Shown here: one piece after another, positions 1 to 13,262 of the stretch
Layout of the letters: each line of letters begins with the position of its first letter
Numbering within the stretch: the stretch's first letter is position 1
Position numbers and translations under genes: made by a program
Origin: Agrypnia vestita
Taxonomy: Eukaryota > Arthropoda > Insecta > Trichoptera > Phryganeidae
NCBI GenBank assembly: GCA_016648135.1
Contig: JADDOH010024887.1
Coordinates: 1 to 64,000, forward strand
Direction of reading: 5' to 3'
Length of the DNA: 64,000 nt
The notes under the pieces: model-generated
Database searches by the model: none
Told to the model about the DNA's origin: nothing
Seen by the model: only the letters and a program-made list of their open reading frames with translations

Positions 1-2689
1 CTTATACATTTTCATTATTTTCTATTTTATTGTACAACCTTGACATTCTAGATACGAAGTTAAATGGGTTATCCTTAAATCATAATGTTATCAAAACGTT
101 TTGTAAAATAATTTAATGTAAAAATTTGGAAGGACAAACTGAGATTTGAGAATCATAGTAACATTTATGAGGTCATCTTATATTTTCAGCAGTCAGAATG
201 CTGGATACCGAATGATTTGGATATTAAGACATTATTAATTATTATTAATTTATCATAAAATGTAGATATAAAATATTTTACATAATAATGTTGTGCCTCG
301 TAACCGGAGTTATTAAGTGGCGGGAATATTGGAGCCTCTAATTTTGGTTTAAAAGTATTTAAAAAATATTTTTTGTAATGTTTGAATAGTATTGAACTTA
401 AAAAAATTAAGAAAATATATAAAATTGTGAAAATTATGAGATACAAAAAAGGTAAAGATTTTTCATCCCAAAATTTGACTCCTTTATAACATGCTTTTTT
501 GAAATTGTTTAAACCATTTTTTTATAGTTCACATTGAATGGGTTGATAATTATTTAAATAAAAACTTCGAAAACTTTGGATGGAATCGATCGGTCAAATA
601 GTTTTCTCTCTCTTTCCCGCCAATTTAAAAAATTTAGTTTCGAAAAAATCGCATTTGAAACTGTAAGTACGAAAAAAAGTAATATTAATCGACAACTTAA
701 GTTAACTGCTATATCAGATCCATAAAAATTAATTCCGTTGAATTAATTTAAGTTCACTAGTTGTATGACCCTCTTTTATGCTGCGTAGCCGGCGTCGTTC
801 CTGTTTCGTTCGTCTAATTCACAATTCATAACTCGCTTTTCGTCTCATCTATCGATGAATATTTTGCATTGTTGGCCAATGTTTATTTGCACCAAGTGCA
901 TTATTTTTGTAAAATGCTGGGTTTCCTTAGTTGTAGACACCTGCAGCAAACCAATTTTTAGAATTTTTAAACCGCATATTTTATAGCGAGGATTTTAACT
1001 CTCGTTAAAATGTTGCCTGTGTCCGTTTAAACATTTTGTTAGAAGTTCTTCATAAATAGGAAGAATATGTTTTCAAAAAATGTAATACGTGGAGGAGGAC
1101 GTTCCTTACTTTCTTCTTCGATTCTGACCCCAGCTTTGCTCGGGTCGGAATCGAATCGCTCTCGCCGGATTATTTTCGTGGTTTGACTTGTTATTAGTTA
1201 ATTTGTAAAACGATAATGATATGCGCCAGTATTGCTTTTTTCATATTCGGAATCAACATTTTGTCTTATTGCTAAGCCATAAGTTGTTAATTTTTTAATA
1301 AGGACTTCTGTCAATCTGCCTTTACCGCCAGAGCCGGAACAGCGAATTGTTTTAAAATCTCTTCGTAAAAATCTACTGTTTCGGTTACAATTACACATAT
1401 AAACACGTATACAGACTACACTGACATCTGCTACTAATAAAATAATATCATTAGGAGACTAGTCACAGAAGATCCCGACGCGCGCTCGTATGCCCGACGA
1501 ATATCTACTTTCCAAGCTACAATTAGATACATATTTAAATTTCGTTCTACAACTTAACAACTTCTAACTTGTTAAGTTCTAAGTTCTTCTAAATAACTTC
1601 TTTGAGAGTAGTAGTATCGTTTAAAACAAAAAATATATAGAAATTTTTCAACTTGTAAAGTAGATTCCCCCTTTAAAATTCTCGGTTTTGAACAAATTTT
1701 TAAAAATTAAAAATACGCACGCAGAAATTTCATAATTGTCTTTAAAAAAAAATTAATGTCAAAAACATGAGCAAACACCCATTAATGAATTTAGTATGAA
1801 TCTGGGTAGGTACCTTGACATGTACACGAATATATTATATCGCCTTACAAATTGCAAAATATTTAAATCACTTCAGCGGATTTGAATCAACATTTCTCGT
1901 CAACATATGTTTTTAAATGGTTTCGTTTACGATTAACGGCCATTATTGTTTTTGTCAAAATTCTTTAAAGATATATTGTCGAACAGATTTTTTATAAGTC
2001 AAATACATCTTGAGATATTACACATTGAATATCAACAATACGCAACATGTTTGTTAAACTGTCATTTCTGAAGCCAGTCTGTCAATGTACAAATGGGATA
2101 TTTTTTAGGTGATGAAGGTTTTTGATTTGTTCCGCGCCGTCTAATTTTTCTAGAAAGGAAAATAATTATCTGTCTTAAACACTAACTAACATATTAACCT
2201 TTCATTCTATCAAAAAAAATTATCGCTTGAACGTCGTAATTCACATATTTGTTTTAAAAAAACACATTAATATAATTTAATATTGTTAAAATGTTTTGTT
2301 TGCTAGGGGAGTAAATTATCCAAGAATAAATACTTAAACCGGTATAAATGTATCTTAAAAATACGAGCGGGGGGACATTCCTTCGCTGTGGCGCTTGTTA
2401 CCAATTACCTACATGCCTGGCCAAGAAACAATAAAACTCAAATAATAAAAAATTCCCACGCGATCAAAGTCCTCAAACGCAGCGTTGATCTTTTATAAAC
2501 CAGTCATCACATACCGGGTGTGCGATAAGTACCTACCCGGTAGTGTCAGTGTAATGTGCACACGTGAGGCCTCCCACCCCGTGCTGGCAACATAAAGGCT
2601 TTGAATATGGCACCGCAATTCAATTCAAACAGATCGTATTATGTTCGCTGTTTTCCGCTCTGGCATTTGTAGGCACTCCTTATTGCGTC
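1..2689. other. No gene seen; AT-rich non-coding DNA
   Basis: Only short chance ORFs on either strand. No transposase, reverse transcriptase or spliced-exon signature was recognised by eye. It is probably intergenic or intronic DNA upstream of the arrestin gene. Confidence 0.6.
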
Positions 2690-3570
2690 TCGCTGTCGAG
2701 TGCTTGACGATAGCGAAGGGAAAAACTTCATTTCAAAATGAAGACTACAACACACACACGTTCACCAGTTTGAAGACTACAAAGTGTACACTACAATTGT
2801 AGTAAAAACTACTTGAAGTGAAGCAATTGTAGTACTACGAAATGAAGTGAAGTAAATGAAGTGAAGTAATGAAGTAATTGTAGTATTAATGAAGTGAAGT
2901 AATGAAATGAAGTAATTGTAGTATTAATGAAGTGAAGTAATGAAATGAAGTAATTGTAATAATAATGAAGTGAAGTAATGAAATGAAGTAATAGTGAAGT
3001 AAATTTTCAAATGAAGTGAAGTATTTTTTTCCCAAATAAAAATTTGGCGAGCTAAAAAAAAAAAAAAGGTCAACGACAAAAATATTGACGATATTTTCTG
3101 GGGGGGGGTTGTTACAGTTTCCAGAGATTTCTCCGTTTAGCTACATCAACTTCCCAAAAATTTCTTCATAGCTCCCAAAATTTTTCAAACCATGGGGGGG
3201 GGGTTGTTACAGTTTCCAAAGATTTCTCCGTTTAGCTACATCAACTTCCCAAAAATTTCTTCATAGCTCCCAAAATTTTTCAAACCATGGGGGGGGGGGG
3301 TTGTTTCAGTTTCCAGAGATTTCTTCATATATCTACATCAACTTTCCAAAAATTTCACGTAAAAAATACACTATTTAAAATGTGTTTCTCATACTTTCGA
3401 TAACTTTGAAGTGTATGTACTTTGTAGTGTTCGCTTTGAAATGAAGTGTACTATTTAAAGTTTATACTTTCAATAACTTTGGTGTTTGTAGTTTGTAGTG
3501 TGCACTACACATCAAAATGTGCGAAGTGTGCGCTTCAATGTAGTGTAGTACTACATTGTAGTAGTGAGTA
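2690..3570. repeat. GAAGT/GTAGT-rich low-complexity region
   Basis: From about 2800 to 3010 the sequence is a loose array of GAAGTGAAGTAAT-type words with repeated 'attgtagtatta' segments. From about 3410 to 3565 it is rich in complementary and related words such as 'gtagtgtgcactac'. The two margins (near 2765-2800 and 3485-3510) are partly inverted with respect to each other, so the block may be a decayed terminal-inverted-repeat element whose core is the G-tract array. Confidence 0.55.
3100..3350. repeat. Three-unit tandem repeat with poly-G tracts
   Basis: Three units each begin with a run of 9 to 12 G followed by 'ttgttacagtttcca' or a close variant, at about 3109, 3204 and 3301. The period is about 95-97 bp; the length differences come from the G-tract. 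The third unit is more diverged. Confidence 0.85.
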
Positions 3571-4432
3571 CAGAGCGGACCCATCACTACTTGACGAGCC
3601 TCGGGATAATAGAGTTACTAATTATTTTCTCGCTCCAGTGTCTCCGATGTCTGTCAGACGTTGTTAAAGTGGTGTACGTATTGAATAAATTGAAATCTCA
3701 TTTTGAAACTGTTCTCAAATGAGGAATGACCGTCAAGACTATGGACGTCATATTTTTACACTTCCACGAACATGGGATCTCAGAGACCTCTGTACATTAT
3801 GACTAAAATTCAGAGGAAATTTTTTGAATTTGAGTTAAGTTAATGTTATAATTTTACTAAGACGGTTTTAGTGAAACAAAATTAATACATATGTAATCAA
3901 GTTTTATTTAATTTGACTTATTTTTAATTGTAAATTAAATTAAATAAGGCATTTTTTAGTCTTTGGCGACGTAACATAACTTCTAGGAACATAATATTTT
4001 AACCACATTTTGATAAAAAATACACTTTTTATGAGAAACAAAAGTATGACAAATTAAAAAATAAACTTCCTACTAACTTAAATGGAAATTCCGACATAAG
4101 GTAAAAATGGGGCCTTTGAGGCCCCACGTCCACAGTTAAAAGGTTAAGAAGGAATTTTTTTTACTTTTTAAACAAATAATCTTTTTTTACTAATCTTATG
4201 AAAACTGTTGGATATAGATAAGAATAACTCTTTTTCGGTAAGTTTAAACGTAGTTTTCGCAAGCTTTCATGAATGGCAATAGAATTTAAAAAAAACTCCT
4301 TTTGAACAGGCATTCTTCAAATTTAATTTCGCTTTTGGCAGCAACAATTTTTCTTTTGAGAATCTGACCTCAAATATAAGATTTGATAAAAAAAATTCTC
4401 GAAATTTTTAATTTCGCGAGTTAAATTACATT
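3571..4432. other. No gene seen; AT-rich non-coding DNA
   Basis: No coding or structural signal beyond A/T runs. Confidence 0.55.
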
Positions 4433-4757
4433 TTGGATGCTTACTTTATTGTTGGCTATCGAAAAAATACACGTACGCGTATTAATTATGGTGTGGTGGG
4501 AGATTTTTTTTGCTTATGTAAAAACGGAACAAAGATTTCAAAAGTTCTGGCCAGAAACCACCGTTATAATGCCTCAGCCTCCGTATTCGCCGGAAATGGC
4601 TCCCCGCGACGTCTTCCTATTTCCGAAGATTAAAAGAATGCCTAGATTCAGAAAATAAAGACAGAATCGCTGAAGGAACTATGCACCATATCCAGAAATG
4701 CGTTTCAGGAATGCTTCGAAGATTAGATGTAACTCTAGAACAAGTGTATTATAACTA
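4433..4757 (+). pseudogene. Fossil mariner transposase, C-terminal part
   Basis: A short frame encodes residues reading PPYSPEMAPRDVFLFPK, which matches the PPYSPD(L/M)AP.D motif containing the third catalytic Asp of mariner transposases (the usual Asp of 'SPD' is Glu here). The following 100 bp still show a weak family resemblance (a Leu/Lys-rich helix region ending near a Tyr), but with frameshifts. Nothing of the N-terminus or terminal repeats is recognisable. It differs clearly from the two mariners at 14.4 and 16.7 kb and must be older. Confidence 0.7.
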
Positions 4758-4914
4758 ACTAGCTATTATTATGTATGATGATTAAATTAATATCGATGAA
4801 TAAATAAAGATTTAAGGATAGATAGATTTGTATTTATACTGTTCTGCCAATTCGTTTTTAGTCTACTTCATCTTTAAGTGTTGCGCATCAATCATCCGCC
4901 CTTCGTGTTCTAGC

Positions 4915-5445
4915 TAGGGAATGCAATCCCGAGTCGGGATTGCCCTTTCGGGATCCCTCGAGATTAGAATTTCCAATCCCGCGGGATCCCTACGGATCGG
5001 GATCCCGAATACTTTTGTGTTTTTTTTTGTTTGTTTATAGAGCTGAATAGCAATTAACGACAATGCCTTGCATTTTTATAGCAGCAATTTTAATAAAATT
5101 TCATTATTAATCATTGCATTAATGTTTTTGTAGGCGTTTTTCCAAGCATCAATCAGTCAATGTAGTAGAGTAAATAACTACTAACTAGTAGTAGTTTTAA
5201 TTACTATGTTAGATGAATGAAATACAGCAAATATTATTCAAATATTTTCATTATTTGAATGTGAACATAAGTTTTAAGTACTTACTAAAAGCTGTATAAA
5301 CATATACAATTAAACATACAAAACATAAAAAAATGCTGATCAATCCCGATAATCTCGACTGATTTTTCGGTTCGGGATTGATCTCGTAAAACGCCTCGAG
5401 ATCTCGCGGGATCCCGATCACGCGGGATCGGGATTGCATTCCCTA
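4915..5445. mobile_element. Non-autonomous hAT-like MITE, copy A
   Basis: The ends are inverted copies of TAGGGAATGCAATCCCG. The subterminal regions are packed with GGGAT/ATCCC words in both orientations, as in hAT elements with many transposase-binding sites. The 531-bp copy is a longer version of the element at 8721-9069. Flanks share only CTAGC, so the target duplication is unclear here. No transposase is encoded; the small minus-strand ORF across the right half is a by-product of the repeats. Confidence 0.8.
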
Positions 5446-8400
5446 CCTAGCCATCTAAACTTCCACAATTTTAATTTATATTGCCTCCATTTTCTTTGGC
5501 AGCTCGAAATTTTCCCTGGTGTTAAGAAGTGATGGTACAGGGATTGCTGTCGGCTTGTTTTTAATAAGATTAAATTGTTTTTGAACCTATTATATTTTAC
5601 AGTGTATCTGGAAATAAAAGTACTTGTTTGTAAGTTCTACATTTTATTTTTTTGAAACGCGTATCGCCTTATTTCATCATCATCATCAATCTCAATTCCC
5701 TCATAAGGCGAAACGCCTCTCAAAAAATTTTAAATTTAGAACTTAAAAACAAGTGGTTTTTTTTCCACAGTTGTAATTATGGAGTTCTGTAAACTCCGAA
5801 GCAATAAAATTTACAGTGTGTTTTCGACGAATTACTCAAATTCTTTAACTGTCCCATTGAGAAGACTTCGCGGTTGGATTTAAAAAGTCAGTAAAACGCG
5901 TGGCAATTTCGGTTGTTATTATTGTTTCTAGTGGATTCTCGAGCCACTTGGTAAGAAGTGTTGTGGCCCCTCCATCACTAGTCAATGGTCTTTTTATCAA
6001 TCACTCTTGACGGAACTCTGTTCGAACTGAGAAGTGCCACTCGGGCCCGGTCCTCCGCTATACAATCCCACCTGTCTTATTATTTTTATTCGGTGTAACA
6101 ATTCCCATTGCCACACTTTTACAGAATATTAAACATTATAACCGAATTCAAATAAAGTTTGATGGCACTCCGCTTATTCAGATCCAGTCTAAATTTTATT
6201 ATTCAATTTTTCATAAAACTTTAAAGGTGTGACAAAAAATATCACTTTCTCTTGCGAGTTATGATTAACAATAACATGACTGTCCAAGGATTTTATTTTA
6301 TTTTAATCTTCATTTTATGTCTCATGACGCAACTTACGGCAAATTTTAAAGCTCTTTTCTCGATCATCTCTCTAAACCGCCTTCCGTTAAAATGTTATCG
6401 ATATGTACATGTATGGAATATAGCTGATTTTGTAGACAAGATAACTTTTGCATTTTTTAATAAATTTCAGTAAAATCTACCTGGAAAACATATCGAAACG
6501 GGTTACGGTATGTTGTCGTCGTCGTCGTAAACGTTTCCTGCGTGAATTTTCTTTCAAGGGATATCGAAGTTTCTCCGTCATGTGGGAAAGTGGAGGTTCG
6601 CCAAATGAATGCAAAATCTTATGTTTATGTTAGGATTTAAATAATTACAGTATAAGATCAAGAGTAATAATGACGCCTTATTGATTACAAATACATACAT
6701 AGAACAAAATAACAAAAATATTGACGTTTAATACAAAGGATGTCTTCGGTCTTCGACCAGTTCTCTACGAGATCTCTGTCAATACTATGAAACAGTTCAG
6801 AGTTGAAGTTTTAAGAGTTTAACAGAATTAAGAGTTCGATAATACAGTTTAAAAGCTACACGCCCCAATTCGGGTCTCACGCAGGTACTTTTGTAAATTT
6901 CAAAGATATTTATAACAGTATATACATTGGTCCCCATTTGCAAAGAACGAACTCAATTGCTTGATTTATGCTGTTCGAGGTACTCATACATCGTTGTTAA
7001 AAATTTACTTTCATACTCAATTTTTTGTGTATTATGATAGAATCTATCAAATTATTTCTCGAATCGAAAAAAGTATGTTTACATAAGTAGAATGCGATAT
7101 TTAAAAAAAAAAACTCTAAATTGGATTTCGCTGCCAAGTTGATTTAAAATGTTATTCAATAATTACCCAACATAGATTAATGCGTGGTGTTTGATCTTAG
7201 CCACATTTAATTTTGCGTTGTTAAGTTATTTTCAATTTCACAAAAGTATTCGTTCGCAAAATTTCTTAAATATTTCCGTTTTGTTTGAAGTGTTTATAAA
7301 TCATTGCTAATTGATTCATTTTACCGAGAATTATATTCAGCGAATATTTAATACAACATTATGTATTTATGTTAGTACTTTATCAAGCTTTTATATATCT
7401 CGAGTACCTCATTTACATACTGGTAATATTAAGTTGTGAGGAAAACAAACATTTTACGTATAGGCGCAAACAATTTTACCGTTTCAAAATGTGTACAGTG
7501 TCAACAATCGGCAAAAGATATTTGGATATTACGAAACATGATACATTATTATATGCAAAGATTTACTCAATTTTCCTTGCCTTCTCGTATATTCGGCATT
7601 GTGTGGGTTGGGGAAAAAGGAAGTACAAAAAATTCAATATTCTTTCAATTCTCGGAATTATATGTCTTCGTATGGAATAAGAATGATTTTATCTATACAC
7701 CTACTTTCTCGGATTCTCCCGCGCGTCTATGGCCCGTATGAATGTTATATATTTTTGTGACATCCCTAACACTCGCAATCCCGGGTCGAGACAAACGAGC
7801 CTTAGCGCGGTTGTCGCTGTTTTTGAGATATTGGTACTATTATGAATTTCGTGAAAATCTATACCTTAGATCAGTTAAACGAGGGGCACACTCACAAAAT
7901 TCCTTATTCTAAGATTGTAATTATCCATGTCGTGCATTCAGGATAGATTGTAACCTAACATTTTATGCTTGATGCGTGAAACATATCGTTAACGAAATAT
8001 GAAAAAAAAAAAAAACACCTTCCTTACGAGTAGATCACCAGATCCAACATGAAGATTACACATTGTTTTTATGAATTATATTCAATATAAACATTATAGT
8101 TGAAACTTGGTTATATTAAAAATTTATAAAAAATTGTGCTTAAAATACTGTAAAAATGTGTTACTTTTTCAAAATTTTATGTAAATAGTGAAATGTTGTA
8201 TACATAATATAACGTAAATAACAATGTATATAATACGGTACGTTCGTACCGTAAAATTAAAAAAATATTGCGTGTACTTATCATGTACGCACGGTAAAAG
8301 TTAGACTTAAAAACTAAAATTATATATTAATGACGCTCAAAGTATTGCGCTGTAAAAATCTACACTGATCATTGTCGATTATTTTATTGAGTTCCATGAA

Positions 8401-8660
8401 AATAATTAAAACTCACACTTACAGGAGTGTAACCTCGAATATTTAAAATAATTGGGGCAAACAACTTTTTTAAAAAAGCGCTCGAAACATTCGTGAACTC
8501 GTATGTAAACAGCTGACAGCTGACAAGAATTCAGTATGGCGTCCTTAGTTCTGGTATCGCATTTCCACTACATGTTCTGCTATACGCTGCTCGCGTAATT
8601 TCCGTTACAATAAATTTTTTACCCTGAACGCGCCAAAAGAACTGTAATAAAATAAATAGG
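5446..8660. other. No gene seen; AT-rich non-coding DNA
   Basis: The two overlapping plus-strand ORFs at 7369-7741 and those near 6252-6633 have AT-driven amino-acid composition and no recognisable domain. Nothing else was identified. Confidence 0.5.
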
Positions 8661-8666
8661 TTGCGT

Positions 8667-9155
8667 TTTGAAGGTGTTACCGCATAATATTCGATTAGAC
8701 ATCCTGCCATAGATTGTAACTAGGGAATGCAATCCCGTGTCGGGATTGTCCTTTCGGTATCCCTCGAGATTAGAATTTCCAATCCCGTGGGATCCCGAAT
8801 ACTTTTATGTTTTTTTTTTATAGAGCTGAATAGCAATTAACGTTAGGTTGATAAAATACAGCAAATATTATTTAAAGCTATTTTAATTATTTGAATGTTA
8901 CGTGAACATAAGTTTTAAGTACTTACTAAAAGCTCTATAGACATGTACAATTAAACATACAAAACATAAAAAATGCTGATCAATCCCGATAATGTCGTCC
9001 TTTTTTTCGGTTCGGGATTGATCTCGTAAAATGCCTCAAGATCTCACGGGATCGGGATTGCATTCCCTAATTGTAACCTATCCAGCTGAAATTTTACGCT
9101 CGATGCATCACGTGTTCCGAAGGTGTTAACGTATAATGTTCGATTAGAAACCCCG
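8667..9155. repeat. About 98-bp tandem duplication split by a MITE
   Basis: A segment starting 'gaaggtgttaccg' (about 8670) and containing 'ttcgattaga' recurs at about 9120 as 'gaaggtgttaacg'. Subtracting the 349-bp MITE and its 8-bp target duplication leaves a spacing of about 98 bp. A related segment ('atagattgtaacctaac') also occurs near 7930. Confidence 0.6.
8721..9069. mobile_element. Non-autonomous hAT-like MITE, copy B, with 8-bp target duplication
   Basis: Terminal inverted repeats TAGGGAATGCAATCCCG and complement at both ends. The element is flanked by a perfect 8-bp direct repeat attgtaac (8713-8720 and 9070-9077), the target-site length of hAT transposons. Relative to copy A at 4915 it lacks an internal block of about 180 bp. 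The intact duplication suggests this copy is fairly young. Confidence 0.9.
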
Positions 9156-9179
9156 CCGTACAGAAAAGCAATTTCAAGA

Positions 9180-9560
9180 TTGAATTGTACGGCTGCGAGA
9201 ATGAACATCCGTGTACAAAGAGCCTCCGCGCTTTCTTCGTTTCTCGCGTAATTCGTCCGACAGATTGGGGACGTCGCGCGTCGGCCCGGCGGCCGCCCGG
9301 ACGCGAGCTTTGATTAAACTTTCAAAGTGACTTTGCGTGAAGCCAAACGATTCCCACCTTTCATCATTTTTCTTTGTACTCCTCCCCCTCCGCGCCCGGC
9401 CCATCTGCGATGTATCAGCGGGATACTTATTGCGAGCACGCGGCTGTTTTCTATTAAGAAACGCAAATTGAATCAATTAACATTCTGCAGATCGACCTGA
9501 CCGCTTAATGCGGGCGTTGCGTAATTTTAAAAAATACAAGGGGCGGCCGGGGTGAGACGT
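9180..9560. promoter_or_regulatory. GC-rich island, candidate regulatory or promoter DNA
   Basis: CpG-rich DNA (for example around 9266-9310, with overlapping CGCG and CCGG words) within AT-rich surroundings. A 100-codon minus-strand frame spans it, but its Arg-rich composition looks composition-driven. No splice-flanked coding exon was recognised. It could be a conserved non-coding element, an unannotated promoter or a first exon. Confidence 0.35.
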
Positions 9561-11402
9561 CACACTCTGTATTGTTTTATTTACGTAATTTTGTTATACT
9601 TTCGATGGTTACAGGTCAGGCAATGCAGTTTTAAATAAAAGTGCCATTACTGTGGTAATTTAAAGTGCTGTTTTACTTTTGTTAATGGCTCCAGATAACC
9701 ATTTTTCATGCATTAAATGACCCCCTTGTAGATATTGTTCCACTATAAGGAAAACGGCGTCGTAAAATTGTCAAATAAATTACTGCAATATACAGGAATT
9801 TCGGTGATTGAAATCATATTATTAAAATAAAGTATTTAAAAAATATGTATCACACCTATCCGCAATTTAGGTTTTCCTAGATTTGAGCGGTTGAGATCCC
9901 CACATTATAAACACGCTTGTTTCCTCAAAAATATTTATCAAATGATTTGGCAATGCAGTATAAAATCAAAATGTCTTCAAAATTGAAATTGTTTTTATAT
10001 TATGTACATATTTTTTTATTAATTAAATAAAAAATTGTGTTTTCTTTATTATTTTATGCGAGTAACTCGACAATTTATAGTTTAAATATTGAAAATTTTG
10101 AATGAAGAAATGTTTGGAACACACATGATATTTATAATTTTATATTAGGTTTGGCAAAAATAAATCTCGAGAAGTGATAAAAGGGAAGATTTTTAGAAAA
10201 GCGGGAGCATTTTGTAATATTTTTCAATCAGAAACACATAGCTTCGTCCCTGTTTTTATTTAATGTTTTTATTCCTTTTTAGTCGCTATTTTCGAATCAA
10301 AACCCTTTTTGTCGCTTAACTTATAAATTTCATTTCGTGTTTTAATCTTTATTTCGAACGATAAAACAATCAGTAGATTAAAATCATCGTCGCGAAGGTG
10401 GAGTATAAAATCTCGTGTGTTTTATTTCCGATTTGGTGAGTCCCAGCCAGGATCCCGGAAGAGATTTGAGAGTCGTGTAGACATTGATCAGTCTCTTATC
10501 CCGGGGCTGCGACGAACAACGCTCATTCTTCCAAGCGTACGATAATTTTACGGATACACATATTATTATTATTAATTATTAATTATTAATTATTAATTAT
10601 TATTAATTGTATAAGTATGTCAGTCAAAAATGTTAGTTTATCTGCAGAATGAAAATTGGAAATTTCCTGGTAGCCGCCCTCAGACAGACACGCCCTTGAC
10701 CACGTATTTTCATCTACCCATCACGGAGCTCCAATTATTTTTCAATGAGCTGATCAAGGCTTATCTTCATTCCAACTAGCATGGGTCACCTACCATTAAT
10801 TCACCACATCTGACATATATAATTTAAAACTTTTTTAACGAATGTAACATTAAATAACAATAGCACTATGCATATATATCTAAATAGTTAAATAACACGT
10901 ATCGCTCCAATTATTTTTTTTAATTCCTTAAAATCTACACTCAGTATATCAACTCCTGTCGCTTTGACTCTTTTAATAATTACCTTATTATAATAAACAT
11001 CATATAATAAAACGTGAATTGGAAGTGTAAAAAATTAACAAGGCGCGGATATTTATGACGTCTTATTCTTGAGTAAATAAAATATGATAATGTTTATTTA
11101 TTTACGAATAATTTTTTATGTTATTCTGGTAACGAATTCGTTAGATTGCTTAGATTAGATTCAAGACTCAGATTTTAGAAGTAATGCTTGGATTATCTGT
11201 TTCCAGATAGAATTTTCTTGGAATGGAAGGGTGCCAGATTTGAAGTTCACTGACAACTTGTGAAACCATTGATTGTTCGTGTCCATCTTCAAGAGGGGAT
11301 CGCCTAAATAAATAAAAAAGAAGAAGTACACACTGTAATAAAATATGTGTATTTGTTTTACATGTGCGATGCGATTGATGTGTTGAAAACAATCTCCTGT
11401 AT
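9561..11402. other. No gene seen; contains an ATT/AAT microsatellite
   Basis: The stretch 10558-10612 is a run of tta/att triplets. The rest is AT-rich without coding or mobile-element signatures that I recognise. Confidence 0.5.
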
Positions 11403-11404
11403 TA

Positions 11405-11769
11405 GAGCGTCCATAAACTACGTGGCTCGATCAAGGGGGAGAGGGGGGTTTAGGTACAATGCTACTCTGGGCTACGTGAGGGGAGGAGGGGGTGGGGGAG
11501 TGAGAGTCGAGCTACGTAACTTTCATTTATTTTATTTGGCACAATTAAAACGGTGCAAAATATGTGATCGATAAATCTACGCAGATCGGTTGGCACACAA
11601 TGAATATTTTTATAATAGTTTTGGTAAGAGAAAACAGCACAAAATGTCTTTTGGAATTATGTTGAAAAACCTGCGTTCCACTCGGGGGTAGGAGTCAAAG
11701 CAAAAGCCATTGAAGGAGGAGGGGTTCGAAAGGATTCAAAAAGGAACCACGTGGTTTATGAAAGCTCCC
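11405..11769. mobile_element. MITE with 'gtccataaactacg' terminal repeats and G-rich interior
   Basis: The left end GAGCGTCCATAAACTACGTG pairs imperfectly with the right end (complement GGGAGCTTTCATAAACCACG). Both are flanked by TA (11403-11404 and 11770-11771). Just inside the left end is a run of G-rich sequence. This end structure is widespread in animal MITEs. It encodes no protein; the 75-codon plus-strand frame is incidental. Confidence 0.75.
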
Positions 11770-11771
11770 TA

Positions 11772-12915
11772 TAGACCGGCGGTCAACGCTTACTGCCGGT
11801 AATAAATTAAATCAAACGCTGTGATTCGTCAATCCCGTCGTGTCGAGCAGCCTCGGTCTCCCCTTCCTGTCTTCTATCTCACGCTGATTCGCAGAAATAC
11901 ATATATCGTAGTTTTCTATCTATAGAACAATCCCTACAGACATTGACAACAGTCTGCGGCGATACGTGATTCAGTTGTCAATTATTTTGTTTTTATTTTT
12001 GTATCTAATAAATTGAGATGCCGTGTTCTAGAAGTTTCTTCCAGGTATCGACCGATCTATTATTAACTAAATACTTTTATAAAACTAATTGGAATACGGT
12101 TCGAGGGCGGCCGCCCGGCTGATGGTTCTCCTGAAAGATGAAAGGTCACCAACGGAGACGTCGTGATGGTTTTGTCGTAATGTTGTAGATTTCACTAAGA
12201 CGGTCTCTGTTCGGCTCTATTTTAATGTTGAAAGTTTAAGGACTCTCAAAAGTTATCCGAGTATCTCGGGCTGAAGATATCTTTATTGCTCTCCTCCTTT
12301 GACCTTTTTATAGTCTGTATATTCTCAGTTCTGTATCCACAAACACGGCTAGGTTCTAACGAACTTGAGTATTGAACTCGCGTATCTTTTGTGTGTCTTT
12401 AAAAATACGGGAATTGTTAAAATGGATGGGTTTTCAAATTTTACTGTAGTTCTGTAAGTGTATGCGAATGTAACGTGAAGATAACGAATGTAATGTAACA
12501 TAACGTTACAATATCGTTAAATAATGGGGCCTTTTATGTATCAATTTATATTTTTAAAAGTACCTACAGTACGAGATGATTATTGTATCCAGTAGTTAGT
12601 AGAATCAGGCATGTGTTATGGTCAATTTTCAATGGACAGAAGTATATATACATTGTACGCATTGCAATATTGTCGCAGGTCATTTTTAAATCGGAATGTA
12701 CTTAAATTAAATTTGTATTTTTATGTATGTTTTAGAACGAAATTAAGGGCAATAATAGTGTCAATCATGCTTTTTAAATAGTAATTCCCGGCATTATAAT
12801 GGCAGTAATTGCGCTCATAAATCTCGGTTTACTGACATCCGTCATAGCACTAACCGTCTTGGATTTGTGTCAAGGTAATCAAAATATTTTAATTCTGTAA
12901 AAGGAATTAAAACCT
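11772..12915. other. No gene seen
   Basis: A moderately GC-rich patch lies at about 12100-12180, but no exon or element was recognised. Confidence 0.5.
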
Positions 12916-12917
12916 TG

Positions 12918-13262
12918 TACTTCACTTTAGTAGGAAGCATCCTCGAATAATTAAACATTTTGGTCACCTTCGTATAACACCGATTCATACAAAATTGAAA
13001 AAATTAAGCATAAATTTCTTAGATTCATAAGAAAAGTTACATGATGCACTTGATAATCTTGACTTCAATTATTTAATGCAATTACTTAATTTAACGGACG
13101 TATCGCAGCGAAGAAAAATGTGCGATATTCTATTTTTATTTAAAATAATTAAGGGGCTTGTGGCTTGCACTAGTTTGGTGAACAAGATAAATTATCGAAT
13201 ACTTTGCCGTTGTGACACAAGATATCATGCTCCATTTCATCTAGATGCTTTAAGTTTATAGA
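12918..13262 (+). pseudogene. Non-LTR retrotransposon fragment, C-terminal region of reverse transcriptase
   Basis: Reading across at least one frameshift, the plus strand encodes LVGSILE, then WSPSYNT...KIEKIKHKFLRF, then DVSQRRKMCDILFLFKIIKGL...NKINYRI ending near 13259. This series (a 'vWSP.y' segment, an 'IE.iQ.kFLr' segment, then 'R...DilFLfKiinG') is the conserved stretch after the RT palm in Jockey/CR1-type insect LINEs. No 5' end is present, as usual for 5'-truncated copies. The element is dead. Confidence 0.75.

Noticed and set aside
3100..3350. Possible CRISPR-like array (repeats separated by G-runs)
   Set aside because: Units are contiguous tandem repeats with no unique spacers, in a eukaryotic genome.
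7369..7741. Two overlapping plus-strand ORFs of about 100 codons
   Set aside because: AT-driven composition, no domain, no splice context; lengths are within chance for a 64-kb window.
9174..9476. 100-codon minus-strand ORF
   Set aside because: Arg/Ser-rich by GC composition of the island; not recognised as a protein, so annotated only as a GC island.
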